The position numbers were made by a program, and so were the translations under genes. The notes under the pieces were generated by a model. That model was not told where the DNA came from. It did not search any database and saw only the letters and a program-made list of their open reading frames with translations. A stretch of 64,000 nucleotides of DNA from Bettongia penicillata ogilbyi (taxonomy: Eukaryota; Chordata; Mammalia; Diprotodontia; Potoroidae): assembly GCA_023548195.1 (NCBI GenBank), contig JAJHZJ010000251.1, positions 1,766,886 to 1,830,885 of the forward strand, read 5' to 3'. This document shows positions 45,411 to 57,943 of the stretch, one piece after another. The number at the start of each line of letters is the position of its first letter. Position 1 is the stretch's first letter.

Positions 45411-46454
45411 CTCATACTTGAAGCTAATTTTCATAACCCTGTTCCTTATCACTATATCAGCTTTCTACTTCTCTTCTCAGTTGTTAAAGGACTTATTGAG
45501 CCTAATACATGAACTGTGCCTATATAATGCTAAGTCTATAAAATGTGGTATCACTGATTCTCTGTCTCTGGATATAAATATTTGTATGCTTACACCACAT
45601 GTTGTTGACCTCTTTGTTTCTGTTCAACTTTGGAGTGTATTTTTGGGACTGGTTGAGCTTTCAGGACTCCCAGTATAACTAGAATCTATCTTCTCATTTT
45701 TTTTTCTTGACAGGATAAAAATTAATGTTAATAGTAGCAGGTGATACTTCTAACCATACTTTTCATTGATTACTGTGTTTGGACATCATAATACTGCACT
45801 GGAGTGCATTCTGTCTTTTGCCTTAAATAATAGAGAATCTAGAATCGATGGTAATGATTCCAGAGAAATTCATTCTGGTAAAATTTCCCCAGTTCTTCCC
45901 TCCACCCGCCTTAGACTTTATTCTATAGATGTGACTTCAAGAGTTCAGCTTTGTGACCAGAACATTTCATTTTTATGCTCAACTCTTACTTAACCTGTTT
46001 CCCACATAAAAGCAAACACCACCATTGCTATCCAACAACTTATAATAGGGCTAAAGAAGGAGAATGCAAATAAAGTAGTATAGTTAGGAAGACAGAAATG
46101 TAAAATGAATGGAAATTAGAGCTCTATGGAACTGAATACATCCATACAATTAGAAAGAAATCATTTGTGAGGCCAACCAATTGCCTTTACAAATCCATGA
46201 GGTTAACCAAATGTCAGCTTTTAATTTGAAAATCAGCATATATTATGGATATTGCTGGTATATTCTTTGGAGGACCAACCATGTTCTTTCTGGGTTCAAA
46301 AATTTTACAGTGTGTGATCAAGGAAGAAAGTAGCCAGATTACGCTTTATAGGATTTTTTATTTTTTTGCAGAATGACTTTAACAAGTGAGAAGATTCTTA
46401 GACAAATCCTGCATGTATATTCAAGGTTCTCTTGATTAAACTTTGTTTACAAAA
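45411..46454. other. Unassigned DNA
   Basis: Nothing is recognised. Frames of 86 and 75 codons lack supporting features. Confidence 0.45.
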
Positions 46455-46640
46455 CCATCCATCAATTAATAGACATTTATTAAGTTTTTATCATGTGCTA
46501 AACAGCATGCTTAAATACTAGGTAGATAAAGACAAAATAGAACAGTTCCTAACCTCCATGGGCTTATATTCTAATAAAGAAGACAATCTGGACATTGCTT
46601 ATACAACATTAATATATACTTCAGAGGTAGGAAAGGCTTT
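46455..46640 (-). mobile_element. L2 3' end fragment
   Basis: 'tagacatttattaagttttt', 'tgctaaacagcatgcttaaa' and 'tgggcttatattctaataaa' are the antisense L2 terminus. Confidence 0.65.
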
Positions 46641-47280
46641 GCTGAAGCCCCCATTGACTAGGACACTAACTTCAAGATAACTACTGTACAATTTTTCTGA
46701 TATGTATCTATATCTATGCTTTCCATTACTCAGATTTCAGTATATCTATACTTAGCAAGAGGTGCAGTGGTGCAAAGAATATCCATAATCAGCAGATACT
46801 ATATTGTGAGAACTCTCCCTGAACTAGCTGTCTGCCCTAAGAACATGTTTGTAAGATAAGTCATGGACCCAGCTCATGGAAATCTAGACAACAACAACAG
46901 CAACAACAAAAAACGTGGCAGAGGGATCACCAGTTCTTAGAAGGAATCACAGGTAAATCAAGGGCCCAGAGTATAAATCCATGGATTCACAAACATTAGG
47001 CCAGTCAAAGACAAATTACCCAAAAGGAGTGAGCATGTAACCAAATGGGAGAAATATCCAAGTCAAAGCTATAATGAAGATGAAAGAGGAATATGGATGA
47101 TTATGATTGACTGGTTGTTCCATGAATAGAAAATGGGGTTCAAAGACTTCCTTTCTCTCCGAGTAATAAGACCATATACCTAAAAAAAGATTTTCTTATC
47201 TAGATTCTTTAAGAATTGTTCTATTATATTTTTCTCACTTTATTCCAATGAGTAATGTCTGAAAAGTTAGACTACTCTGT

Positions 47281-47353
<73 letters not shown>

Positions 47354-47543
47354 ACCTCACTAAATTAGTGAAAGTAAAGTGTGTGTGGGATTATGTATGA
47401 GGAAATATATACAGGAAAGATTGATGTAAAAATAAAATTAATCAACAAAACAAAAGCTAAAGAACCAATAAAAAAAGCAAAAAAAAAACCTACCATAATA
47501 TTTCATTTTTTTTTAAATCAACATAAGGAAATCAATATAAGAA
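46641..47543. other. Unassigned DNA with a CT microsatellite
   Basis: It contains (CT)n at 47277-47354 and a short (caa)n patch at about 46893-46910. No gene is seen. Confidence 0.5.
47277..47354. repeat. CT microsatellite
   Basis: More than 30 nearly uninterrupted CT units. Confidence 0.95.
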
Positions 47544-48428
47544 AAGAGCCAAGATGGAAAAGGAAGGGACTCATCGGAATTCTCTCCTAAATCCTTCCAA
47601 ATACCTTTAAAAATTTACTCTAAACAAATTCTAGAGCAGCAGAACCTACATAAAGACAGAGTGAAGCAAATTTCCTGCCCAAGACAACCTGAAAGATCAA
47701 CAGGAAAGGTCTGTTGCACCAGCCTGAGAGAGGAGCATAGTCCAGCATAGACCATGCCAGTACAGACCCATATCCAGCAAAGCCAGAGAAGGTTTTGTGG
47801 GACTGAATCACTGGCAAAAGTGGTGGTTTCTAGACTTCTCAGCCCACAGATTCCAAAGACAACTTAGAAGGTAAACAGAAACAGTCTGTCAGTCCTGGGT
47901 GAGAGTAGAGTGCAATCGAGCACCGGCCATTGGGATTTATTGAATTGGCAATGGTAGCAGCAATAGCAACAGGACTGCTTCTGAAACCTTCAGCTGATGG
48001 AATGTAATGGGATCAAACAATTGGTCAGAAGGAAATTAGAGTAGTCTCTTTCCTATCACTGAGGTATGACACTGCTCCTTTGCCCACACTTGGATCTGTG
48101 TCCCAGTACTGGGTGGTAGACCTGGGGTAAAGAGGAGTACTAATATAGTAGAGTTCATGGTAGCAGTGGAGAGATAACCCTCCTCATAGTTCCATCACAG
48201 AAAATAATGCTTGTGCCACCCATAAACCAGAGTGTGGACCAGGAGAGTAGTAAACACCTTTCAATAGACCATTCCACCTCGGAAGAACTGAAAACTTATA
48301 GGTTCCCTACAAATATCTTTAAAAACAGATGCACAAAATGCCTGAATGATGGGATAGTTCACTCTCCATACTGGAGGCAGAGCTTTACCTTAACAAAGAC
48401 TTAAGAAGTCAAGTAATTATCTGGGAAA

Positions 48429-49353
48429 ATGAGCAAAAATTGGGAGAAGAAATCATACTATAGAAACTTACTTTAGTGACAAGGATAATCAAAACACACA
48501 CTCAGAAGAGAGAACCAAGTCAAAACTCCTACATGCAAAGCCTCCAAGAAAAATAGGAATTGGTCTCAGGCCATGGAAGACTTCAAAGAGGATTTCAAAA
48601 ATCAAGTTATAGGAGTACAGAAAAAAATTGGGAAGAGAAATGAAAGTGATGCCCCCAAATTATGAAAAACAAGTCAACAGATTGTTAAAGAAGACACCCA
48701 CCCAGTACTGAAGAAAATAACACCTTAAAAACTAGACTAATCCAAATGGCAAAAGAGGTACAAAAAACCAATGAGGAGAAAAATGCCTTCAAAAACCAAA
48801 TTGGCCAAATGGAAAAGGAAATCCAAAAGATCACTAAAGAAAATAATTCCTTAAAAATTGGAATGGATCAAATGGAAGCTAATGACTCTATAAGAAATAA
48901 TAAAACAAAATCAAATTAAAGAAAACTGTCCTGATATTCTAAAGCCTGAAGGTAAAAATAGATATTGAAAGAATCCACCATTCACCTCCTGAAAGAGATC
49001 CCAAAATAAAAACTGCCAGGAATATTGCAGACAAATTCCAGAATTCCCAAGTCAAGGAGAAAATATTACAAGTAACCAGAAAAAAAAATTCAAGTATTGT
49101 GGAGTCACAATATGGATAACACAAGATTTAGCAGTTTCTACATTAAAGGATTGGTGGGCATGGAATATGATACTCTGGTGGACAAAGGAGCTAGGAATAC
49201 AATCAAGAACCACCAATCGGAAAAACTGAGTATAATCCTTCAGGGATAAAAATGGACATTCAATGAGAAAGAGAAATTTTATACATGCTTGAGAAAAGAC
49301 TAGAACTGAACAGAAAATTTGACTTTCAAATACAAGACATAAGAAAAGCATGA
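48429..49353 (+). pseudogene. HAL1-D ORF1, broken
   Basis: From Met-Ser-Lys-Asn-Trp-Glu the frame breaks many times. The coiled-coil part ('KEVQKTNEEKNAFKNQIG') and the C-terminal domain ('EKLSIILQG') are recognisable. The RRM-like segment is shortened at about 48900, where the coiled coil runs into the 'ENCPDIL'-equivalent sequence. Confidence 0.75.
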
Positions 49354-49471
49354 AAAGATAAATATGAAAAAGAAGTCTTAAGGTATATTTTAAAATGAAA
49401 CAATTTACCTTCCTACATGGACAGATAATATTTATAATTCATAAGACCTTTCTCATTTTTAGGGTAGTTAG

Positions 49472-49476
<5 letters not shown>

Positions 49477-49523
<47 letters not shown>

Positions 49524-49745
49524 CACACACATATTTATGTATATACACACATGCACACATATATTTATCTAGATACACACATGCACACATATATTTATCT
49601 AGATACACATATGCACACATACACACATATATACACATACATATGTACACACATATACATATGCATGTGCATGTGAATATATAATGTATATGTATGTATG
49701 TATATATGCATGTGTATATATAGCATACACATGCACACACACAAA
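49477..49745. repeat. TA then CA/TA compound microsatellite in HAL1-D
   Basis: Pure TA at 49477-49520 is followed by mixed CA and TA with a repeated ~30-bp unit ('atttatctagatacacacat' occurs twice). It lies just after ORF1, as in the other HAL1 copies. Confidence 0.9.
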
Positions 49746-50100
49746 CACACACTCTTCTTAGGAGTGTAAGAATCCCAGACAAATTCAAATGACTAATGAT
49801 GAAAAATGTTGTCCACATACTGAAAAAGAACTATGGAGTCTGAATGCACATTGAAGCATATTATTTGCTTTCTCTTCTTTTTTTCTTTTTCTTCTTTCTT
49901 TTGGTTTCTTCCATTGGTTCTAATTCTTCTTTTCAACATGACTAAAGTGAAAATAGGTCCAATAAGAATGTATATGTAGAGTCTATATCAAATAACACCC
50001 TGTATTGGGGTGGGGGAAGGGAGAAAAAATTTGGTACTCAAAATCTTATGGAAGTGAATGTTGAAAACTAAAAAATATATTAATAAATCTTAAAAAATAA

Positions 50101-51474
50101 AAGTGCTTGATCCTCAACTTCTGTTGAAACTATAACTATTGGCAGCTCATAAATATGCTTTGATACAATAAATTTCTACAAGCCACCAAAGTTAGTCTTT
50201 TTTTGAATAAATCCTTGTCAATTATTCAGATACATCCACAAATATGTAACACTGATTAATTATTAAAAATACTATATTTTCACTTTCATGTTGTTTAAAG
50301 CAATAAGGTATTTGTGAGACAGAAAGCTTTGGTGGTATTTGTTTAAGACCAATGAAGATAAATTAATATTAATAAAATTCTATATAAGTACACATGGAAA
50401 TGAATAAAATTTAATTAGAATTTATTAATTTAGAAATTATATTTATGCTTGAACTGTAGAAAATATAATCACATATTTTTATTTTAATTTGTTTATTTTC
50501 TACTGTACATTGTATTTAAATATCCTTTCTTGCAGATTTCTCTTTTTCTGAAGAAGGTGTTACTAAGCTTCCAGGAATTTTGCTTGGAAATTTCAGTTAT
50601 CCTCAAACCTTCACAGTGTTTCCCCCAATGTATTCAATGAGTGTCTTCTCAATTATGACTTCCTAGCATTTGTAGCATCCACCCCTTTGTTTTCCACTCC
50701 TACCATAGCCATCCTAAACAGATCCGTATCTCATTTTTCCAATATTTTTTCTTGAATATGGTTACTGTCCCTAGTTTCATAGTCCTGTGCCTATTGAATG
50801 ATCAACTACTGATATCTCTTCCTATCTCTACCACTTTATGTATTTCACTGATTTTTTTTCTATTTTTATAAACATTACCCAATAATTTTGAGTGCAACTT
50901 CTTTGGTTTATTCTCTGATCATCTGCTCTTTTATAAGTTCTATTGATATTCTCTATGTTTGGTTTCTATCACATGAATTGTGTCACCATTCTCTTTAATA
51001 TAAGAAATATATTTCTGACACCCATTGATATTATGATTGCAAGTTCATTGATTCCCCCTTGTCTCAGTCAACTCTTTAAGATTTGAAATAGCAAACTATT
51101 ATTGCTAATTTTTAATAATGGAATGGATTTACTTACCAGGAATGACCTAAACTAAAGAATTCACTCGTCTAGCCCTTGCACATTCTCATGAAGTCTGTTG
51201 TTGGTATTTTGACACAACATTGAATCTTGAGGTTAATTGGTTTAGAATAGTCATTTTACTAAATTAATTCAATTTTTATATAAATTCAATCTCCAATTTT
51301 AAAATTATTTTGTTTATTAAAATACTTTATGATTATCTATATGTCATGAGTCTTGGTGGGTTTAATGCATGATATTTAATATATTTCTTAATTATTTTAA
51401 ATATTTTCATTTTATAAACTGTGCATACATTTATATATGTGCATGCAATTATGTATACATGTATGTATGTGTGT
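50101..51474. other. Unassigned AT-rich DNA
   Basis: No gene is seen. A segment at about 50600-50700 is faintly L2-like but not assignable. Confidence 0.45.
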
Positions 51475-51655
51475 GTGTTTATGGCAGCATAGCATATTGA
51501 ACTGAGAGATTACCTTCTAATTACAAAATTCTGTATTTGATTCCCACTTTCAATATATGCTAGATTGAGACCATGGGCAAAAGTCCCTTAAGTTCTCCAA
51601 ATCTCTGTATCTTCATCTTTGTGTCAGGGATAATAATTCCAGGAGTAAATTATTG
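51475..51655 (+). mobile_element. MIR-like SINE
   Basis: 'tggcagcatagcatattgaa', 'ctgtatttgattcccacttt', 'gaccatgggcaaaagtccct' and 'gtgtcagggataataattcc' follow a sense MIR/CORE-SINE. Confidence 0.6.
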
Positions 51656-52265
51656 TTGCAGGGCATAAATAAATCAGTTTTGCCATTTATTAAGTACTTA
51701 TTAAATGGGTAGTAATGTACCAATTGTTAAGAGTGCAGATGCAGTGAATAGTCTCTGATCCCAGAGTCAGATGTGTTTCATCTTTCCTTATGGGTTCCAA
51801 GTATCATGAATTTTGGTTTGGGATCTTTCTCAAATGTCACTGGCTCCACTGTAGAGGTTCCCTCACACAGAAGATACACATTGTTATGATCCACCTACTC
51901 CGAAGCAAACTGTATTTTAGTCTTTATTCAGGTTTGCATCATTTTTCACCATTACATTTTCATTATCCATTATAGTTGGTAAATGTATGATATGATTTAC
52001 AAAGATTATTAGTATCTACTGTTTTTCTATTGCTTTCCATTTGTTCATAAGGTGTTATTAACCTAGAATATGATTGATTTTGAAAATTAAGTAGTCCACC
52101 TACATTTCAATAAATATATTTCCATTTAGTTGTCAATACATTGATTAAATTTCTTTCTTTAGGTTTTTGTTCATCTGTAAATTATTTCTTATTTTGCTTT
52201 CTGTCTGACTTCTCATATTGCACCACTGGAATGCCAATTTTGCTCAGTTAGTAACGTTTTCTGCT
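51656..52265. other. Unassigned DNA
   Basis: A short antisense L2-like phrase lies at about 51680-51722 ('gccatttattaagtacttat'). Nothing else is recognised. Confidence 0.45.
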
Positions 52266-52278
52266 CAAATCCATTTTT
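52266..52278. repeat. Shared HAL1-E/F TSD, copy 1
   Basis: CAAATCCATTTTT occurs here, at 55159-55171 and at 57944-57956, bracketing the two tandem elements. Confidence 0.9.
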
Positions 52279-53169
52279 ATTTATAATTTTAAAAAATTAA
52301 GGTAGTTATTTATTTTGTTTTCAATATTATTTTCCACAAAGTTTTGAGTTCCACATTTTCTCCCCATCTCTCCCCTCCCCCGACCCAAAAATGCCAAGCA
52401 TTCTGATTTCCTTCCACCAACCTACTCTCCCTTCTAAATCCCTGCCTTTCCTTAACCTCATCTTCTCTTTTGTCCTGCAAGGGTAGATAAATTCTATACC
52501 CCATTACCTGTATTTCTTATTTTTCAGTTGTATACAGGAACAATACTCAACATTTGTTCCTAAAACTTTGAGTTCCAACTTCTCTTTCTTCCTCCTTCCC
52601 CACCCATCCCCACTGACAAGGCAAGAAGGTTATGTATGTGTAGTTTTGCCAATGACTTCCTTAATAGTCATGTTGTATAAGACTAACTATATTTCCCTTC
52701 ATCTTTCCCCTCCATTTTTCTATTCTCTCTTTTGACCTTGTGCCTCCAGAAGAGTGTTTACTTCTAATTGCTCCTTCCTATCATTTGCCCCCCTCATCTT
52801 GCTTAACCCCTTCTCCTTTACTTTCCTGTATTGTAAAATAGGTTTTCATACCAAATTGAGTGTATTACATTATTCCTTCCTTGAGTCAAATGCCATGAGA
52901 GTAAGATTCAGCTTTTCCCCTCTCACCTCTCACCATTTCCCTCCATTGAAAAGGCTTTTTCTTGCCTCATTTATAAGAATTATTTTGCCCCATTCCATGT
53001 CTCCCTTTCTCCCCCCAATATATTCCTCTTTCACCACTTAATGTCATTTTTTTAGATATGATCCCTTCTTATTTAACTCAGATTGTGCTCCATATCTCTT
53101 TCTCTCTCTTTCCCTATCTATCTGTCCTGTCTGTCTATCTATCTGTATGTATGTATGTGTGTGTGTGCA

Positions 53170-53207
<38 letters not shown>

Positions 53208-55158
53208 ATCCCACCAACTACCCAGATACTGAGAAAAGTTTCAAGAGTTACAAATATTGTCTTTCCAGGTAGGGATGTAAACAAGTCAGCTTTGGTAGGT
53301 CCCTTACGATTTCTCTTTAACTTTTCATGCTTCTATTGATTTTTGTGTTTGAAAGTCAAATTTCCTTTTCTGCTCTGGATTTGTTATCAAGAATGCTTGA
53401 AAGTCCTCCATTTCATTGAAATACCATTTTTTCCCTGAAGTATTATACTCAGTTTGGCTGGGTAGGTGATTCTTGGTTTTAAACCTAGTTCCTTTGACTT
53501 CTGGAATATCATATTCCAAACTCTTTGATCCCTTAATGTAGAAGTTGCTAGATCTTGTGTTATCCTGATCGTTCTTACACAATACTAGAATTGTTTTATT
53601 CTAGCTGCTTGCAGTATATCTCCTTGATCTGGGAAAACTCTGGAATTTGGCTACAATATTCCTAGGAATTTCTCTTTTTTGGACCTCTTTTAGGAGGTGA
53701 TCTATGGATTCTTTTGATATTTATTTTGCCCTCTGGCTCTAGAATATCAGGAGAGTTTTCCTTGATAATTTCATGAAAGATGATGTCTACTCTCTTTTTT
53801 TTGATCATGGCTTTCAAGTAGTCCCATAATTTTTAAATTGTGTCTCTTGGATCTGTTTTCCATGTCAGTGGTTTTTCCAATGAGATATTTCACATTATGT
53901 TCCATTTTTTCATTCTTCTGGTTTTGTTTTGTGATTTTGTGGTTTCTCATAAAGTCATTAGGTTCCATCTGTTCCATTCTAATTTTTAAAGAACTATCTT
54001 CTTCAGTGAACTTTTGAACCTCCTTTTCCATTTGGCTTATTCTGCTTTTTAAAGCATTCTTCTCCTCATTGGCTTTTTGAATCTCTTTTCCCAATTGAGC
54101 TAGCCTATTTTTAAAGGTGTTATTTTCTTCAGCCTTTTTTGGGTCTCCTTTAGCAAGCTGTTAACTTGCTTTTCATGATTTTCCTACATCTCATTTCTCC
54201 TCTCAATTTTTCTCTCACCTCTCTTACTTGATTTTCAAAATTCTTTTGGAGCTCTTCCATGGCCTGAGACCACTGAACATGTATTTTAATTGTTTGGGTT
54301 ACCGAAGCCTTAACTTCTATGTCTTTCCCTGATGGTAAGCATTGTTCATTTCTCAATTGAAAAGATGGGAGAAGATACCTGTTCACCAAGAAAGTAAACT
54401 TCTATAGACTTTTGGGTTCTTTGTCAAGGGTAAGATATACTCTGGGGACCTGTAAGATCTCAGTTCCTCCAAGGTGTCACAATCAAACTTACACATTGGT
54501 CTGTAAACAACCAGGAACTTTTGTGCCCAGAATCTGTGAGTAGTAGAATTTCCTTTCCACAACAGCGTTGCCTCCAGTTCTGGCACACGAGCATTCAGTG
54601 CTGAGATTCCAATAAGCTGCTTAATTTCTTCAGGGACTTTAGGTGGGGGCAGGGCTGCCACTTATTGTGAGATTAAGATCAGTGACTCAGTTCCCCCAGG
54701 GGTTTTACTATGAGGCCTCCAACAATAGATGCTGCCTGCTGCCTGCTGTGGGAACTGTCACTGACCATTGCTACCTCTGCCACCACCAGTTTTGGCCGAA
54801 CTTATGGGGGGACACTGCTCTCTTCTTGGACAGCTGAAAAGACCCTCTCACTGACCTTTGGCACCTGTGGATTGAGGAATCTGCAAACCCACTGCTGCTT
54901 GCACTGGGGATTCTCTCTCTGAAGCTTACTCCAGTTCCTCCTCCTGGGACTGGGTGGCCAAGGATGGATTGTGCTCAGATTCATGTCCAGTGCACCAAAT
55001 CGTTTCTGTTGGCCTCCAGGTCATGCTGGGCTGGATATCTATTTGTTGAGAATTTGTTGGAAGTCATTCTTTACAGGTAATTTATGGACTGTGGAGGAAG
55101 AGCTAGAATATGTGCGTCTTTTTCCTCTAGCGTCTTCTCTCTGCTTCTTTATAGTCCC
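52279..55158 (-). mobile_element. HAL1-E, ORF2-less element
   Basis: Read on the minus strand: a 5' UTR (55158-54400), ORF1 (about 54400-53325), a TG/CA microsatellite (53113-53206), a 3' UTR and an A-rich end at 52279. No ORF2 is present. The start motif at the 5' end is eroded. It is more diverged than HAL1-F and shares its 5' TSD copy with HAL1-F's 3' TSD copy. Confidence 0.85.
53325..54400 (-). pseudogene. HAL1-E ORF1, broken
   Basis: Pieces in several frames cover 'CLPSGKDIEVKASV', the coiled coil ('KSRISQMEKEVQKFTEE'), the RRM-like block ('NLKIMGLLESHDQKK') and the C-terminus ('FDFQTQKSIEA'). The usual N-terminal Met-Pro-Lys-Lys-Gly segment appears deleted. Confidence 0.8.
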
Positions 55159-55171
55159 CAAATCCATTTTT
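55159..55171. repeat. Shared HAL1-E/F TSD, copy 2 (middle)
   Basis: CAAATCCATTTTT lies precisely between the 5' end of HAL1-E and the poly(T) that marks the 3' end of HAL1-F. Confidence 0.9.
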
Positions 55172-57943
55172 TTCTTTTATTAATTTATTTATTTAGATTT
55201 TTTTACATTCATTTTCACAAAATTTTGGGTTCCAAATTTTTTCCCCATTTGTCCCCTCCCCATACCCCAATATACCAATCATTCTAATTGCCCCTATCAC
55301 CAATCTGCCATCTCTTCTATCATCTCTCCCTTCCCTTGTTCCCATCTTCTCTTTTGGCCTGTAGGGCCAGATAACTTTCTATTCTCCATTACCTGTATTT
55401 CTTATTTCCTAGTAGCAAGAACAATAGTCAACAGTTGTTCCTAAAACTTGGAGTTCCTCCCACCCCACCGATTCCTTTTGGGAAAGTAGGCAATTCAACA
55501 TAGGCCATATCTGTGTAGTTTTGCAAATGACTTCCATAATACTCGTGTTGTGTAAGACTAACTATATTTACTTCCATCCTATCCTGCCCCCCATTGCTTC
55601 TATTCTCTCTTTTGATCCTGTCCCTCCCCCAAGAGTAGTGGTTTCAAATTGCTCCCTCCTCCTATTGCTGTCCATTCCATCGTCCCCCCCCACCCTGCTT
55701 ATCCCCTTCTCCCCCACTTTCCTGTATTGTAAGATACGTTTTCATCCCTAAATGAGTGTGCATTTTATTCCCTTCCTTTAGTTGAATGTGATGGGAGTAA
55801 GCTTCATGTTTTCCTCTCAGCTCCATCTTTTACCCCCCCTCTAAAAAGTCTGATGCCTGCCTCTTCCATGAGAGATAATTTGCCCCATTCCATTTCTCTC
55901 TCTCTCCTCCCAATACATTTCTCTATCACTGTTTCATTTTTTAAAGATATGGTCCCATCCTATTCAATTCACTCTGTGCACTCTGTCTCTGTGTGTGCGT
56001 GCATGTGTGTGTGTGCATATGTGTTCATGTGTGTGTGTAATTCCACCAACTACCCCAGATACTGAATAGTTTCAAGAGTTACAAATATTATCTTTCCATG
56101 TAGGAATGTAAACAGTTCACCTTTGGTAAGTTCCTTATGACTTCTCTTTGCTGTTTACCTTCTTTTCATTCTTGTGTTTGAAAGTCAAATTTTCTTTTCA
56201 CCTCTGGTCTTTTCATCAAGAATGCTTGAAAGTCCTCAATTTCATTGAAAGACCAGTTTTTCCTCTGAAGTATTATACTCAGTTTTGCTGGGTAGGTGAT
56301 TCTTGGTTTGAGTCCTAGTTCCTTTGACTTCGGAATATCAATTCCACGTCCTTTGATCCCTTAATGCAGAAGCTGCTAGATTTTGTGTTATCCTGATTGT
56401 ATTTCCACAGTACTGGAATTGTCTCTTTTTAGCTGCTTGCAATATTTTCTCCTTGACCTGGGAATTCTGGAATTTGGCCACAATCTTCCTAGGAGTTTCT
56501 CTTTTTGGATCTCTTTCAGGCGGTGATTGATGGATTCCTTTAATACTTATTTTGCCCTCTGTTTCTAGAATCTCAGGGCAGTTTTCCTTGATAATTTCAT
56601 GAAAGATGATGTTCTACACTCTTTTTTTGATCATGGCTTTCAGGTAGTCCCATAATTTTTACATTGCCTCTCCTGGATCTATTTTCCAGATCAGTTGTTT
56701 TTCCCATGAGATATTTCACAATCTCTTCCATTTTTTCATTCATTTTCTTTTGTTTTGTGATTTGTTGGTTTCTCATAAAATCATTAGCCTCCATCTGTTC
56801 CATTCTAATTTTGAAAGAACTATTTTCTTCAGTGAGCTTTTGAACCTCCTTTTTCCATTTGGCTAATTCTGCTTTTGAAAGCATTCTTCTCCTCATTGGC
56901 TTTTTGAACCTCTTTTGCCAATTGAGTTAGCCTATTTTTCAAGGTGTCATTTTCTTCAGCCTTTTTTGGGTCTCCTTTAGCAAGGTGTTGACCTGCTTTT
57001 CATGCTTTGCTTGCATCTCTGTCATTTCTCTTCCCAGTTTTTCCTCCACCTGTCTAACTTGATTTTCAAAATCCTTTTTGAGCTCTTCCATGGCCTGAGC
57101 CCATTGAATATTTATTTTGGATGTTTGGGATACAGAAGCCTTGACTTCTATGTCTTTCCCTGATGGTAAGCATTGTTCTTCCTTATCTGAAAGGAAAGGA
57201 GGAAATATCTGTTCCTCCAGAAAGTAACCTTCTATGGTCTTATTTTTTTCCCCCTTTTCTGGGCATTTTCCTAGCCAGTTACTTAACTTCTGAGATTCCT
57301 TTCCACACCCACCTTGCCTCCAGATCCACCCAGCTAGTTCTTGGAGTCTGAGATTCAAATGCTCCTTCCCAACATCAGGGCTTTCAGTAGGAGCAGGGCT
57401 GCTATTCAGTGTGAGATTAAGTTCAGCTGCTCAAGTGGGGGCAGGTCTGCCTCACAGGGCTCAGTTCCTCAGGGGGTTAATGCAGAGACCTTCAACAATG
57501 GATCCTGCCCCTGCTTGCTTTGGGGAGCCCCTGTCCACTGCTTCCCCCTATGCTGCCTCCTGAGGTGGCCTGAGCTATGGGGACAGCCCGCTCCCCTCTT
57601 GGTGAGCCAATTCAGTCTAGCTCACTAACCTCTGGCATCTGTGGGTGGATGGACCCTGCATGGTCTCTGGAGATTCCATCTCTGAAGCCTGCTTGGATCT
57701 GGTCCTCCTGGTGCCATGTGGCCAATGCACGGCTGGGCTCTACTCTGGGTCCAGTGTGCAATGGCCCTTTGGTGTGGGTTTTTCAGGGCTCTCTGGAACA
57801 GAGATCTTCTCCAGTCATTGTTGTGCAGCTTCCACTGCTCCAGAATTCATTGGGAGCTCCTCTTTACAGGTATTTTATGGGCTGTGGGTTAGGAACTAGA
57901 ATATGTGTATGTTTCTACTCCACCATCTTTGCTCCTCCCCACC
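55172..57943 (-). mobile_element. HAL1-F, ORF2-less element
   Basis: The minus strand has a start like 'gaggagcaaagatggtggag' near 57935, a GC-richer 5' UTR, ORF1 (57266-56166), a CA microsatellite (55984-56038 on plus), a 3' UTR and an A-tail (poly T at 55172). There is no ORF2. It is flanked by CAAATCCATTTTT on both sides. Confidence 0.9.
56166..57266 (-). pseudogene. HAL1-F ORF1, frameshifted
   Basis: The N-terminus ('KGEKNKTIEGYFLEEQ', 'CLPSGKDIEVKASVSQT') and coiled coil are open to about 56939. A frameshift follows, then another open stretch with 'VKIMGLPESHDQKK'. The C-terminal domain is further disrupted. It is the second-best preserved ORF1 here after HAL1-C. Confidence 0.85.

Larger units (their letters stand above)
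47544..50100 (+). mobile_element. HAL1-D, older ORF2-less L1-type element
   Basis: It starts with a decayed 'agagccaagatgg' and an L1-type 5' UTR ('actctaaacaaattctagag', 'cagaacctacataaagacag') that differs from HAL1-A/C/E/F. ORF1 follows at 48429-49353, then TA and CA microsatellites (49477-49745). Directly after these comes the L1 ORF2 end and 3' UTR ('gaaaaagaactatggagtct', 'aattcttcttttcaacatga'). ORF2 is therefore missing, but the 3' end is of ordinary L1 type. I could not find a convincing TSD. Confidence 0.75.

Noticed and set aside
49530..49670. CRISPR-like array from repeated 30-bp units
   Set aside because: The units are CA/TA microsatellite expansions without distinct spacers, in a mammalian genome.
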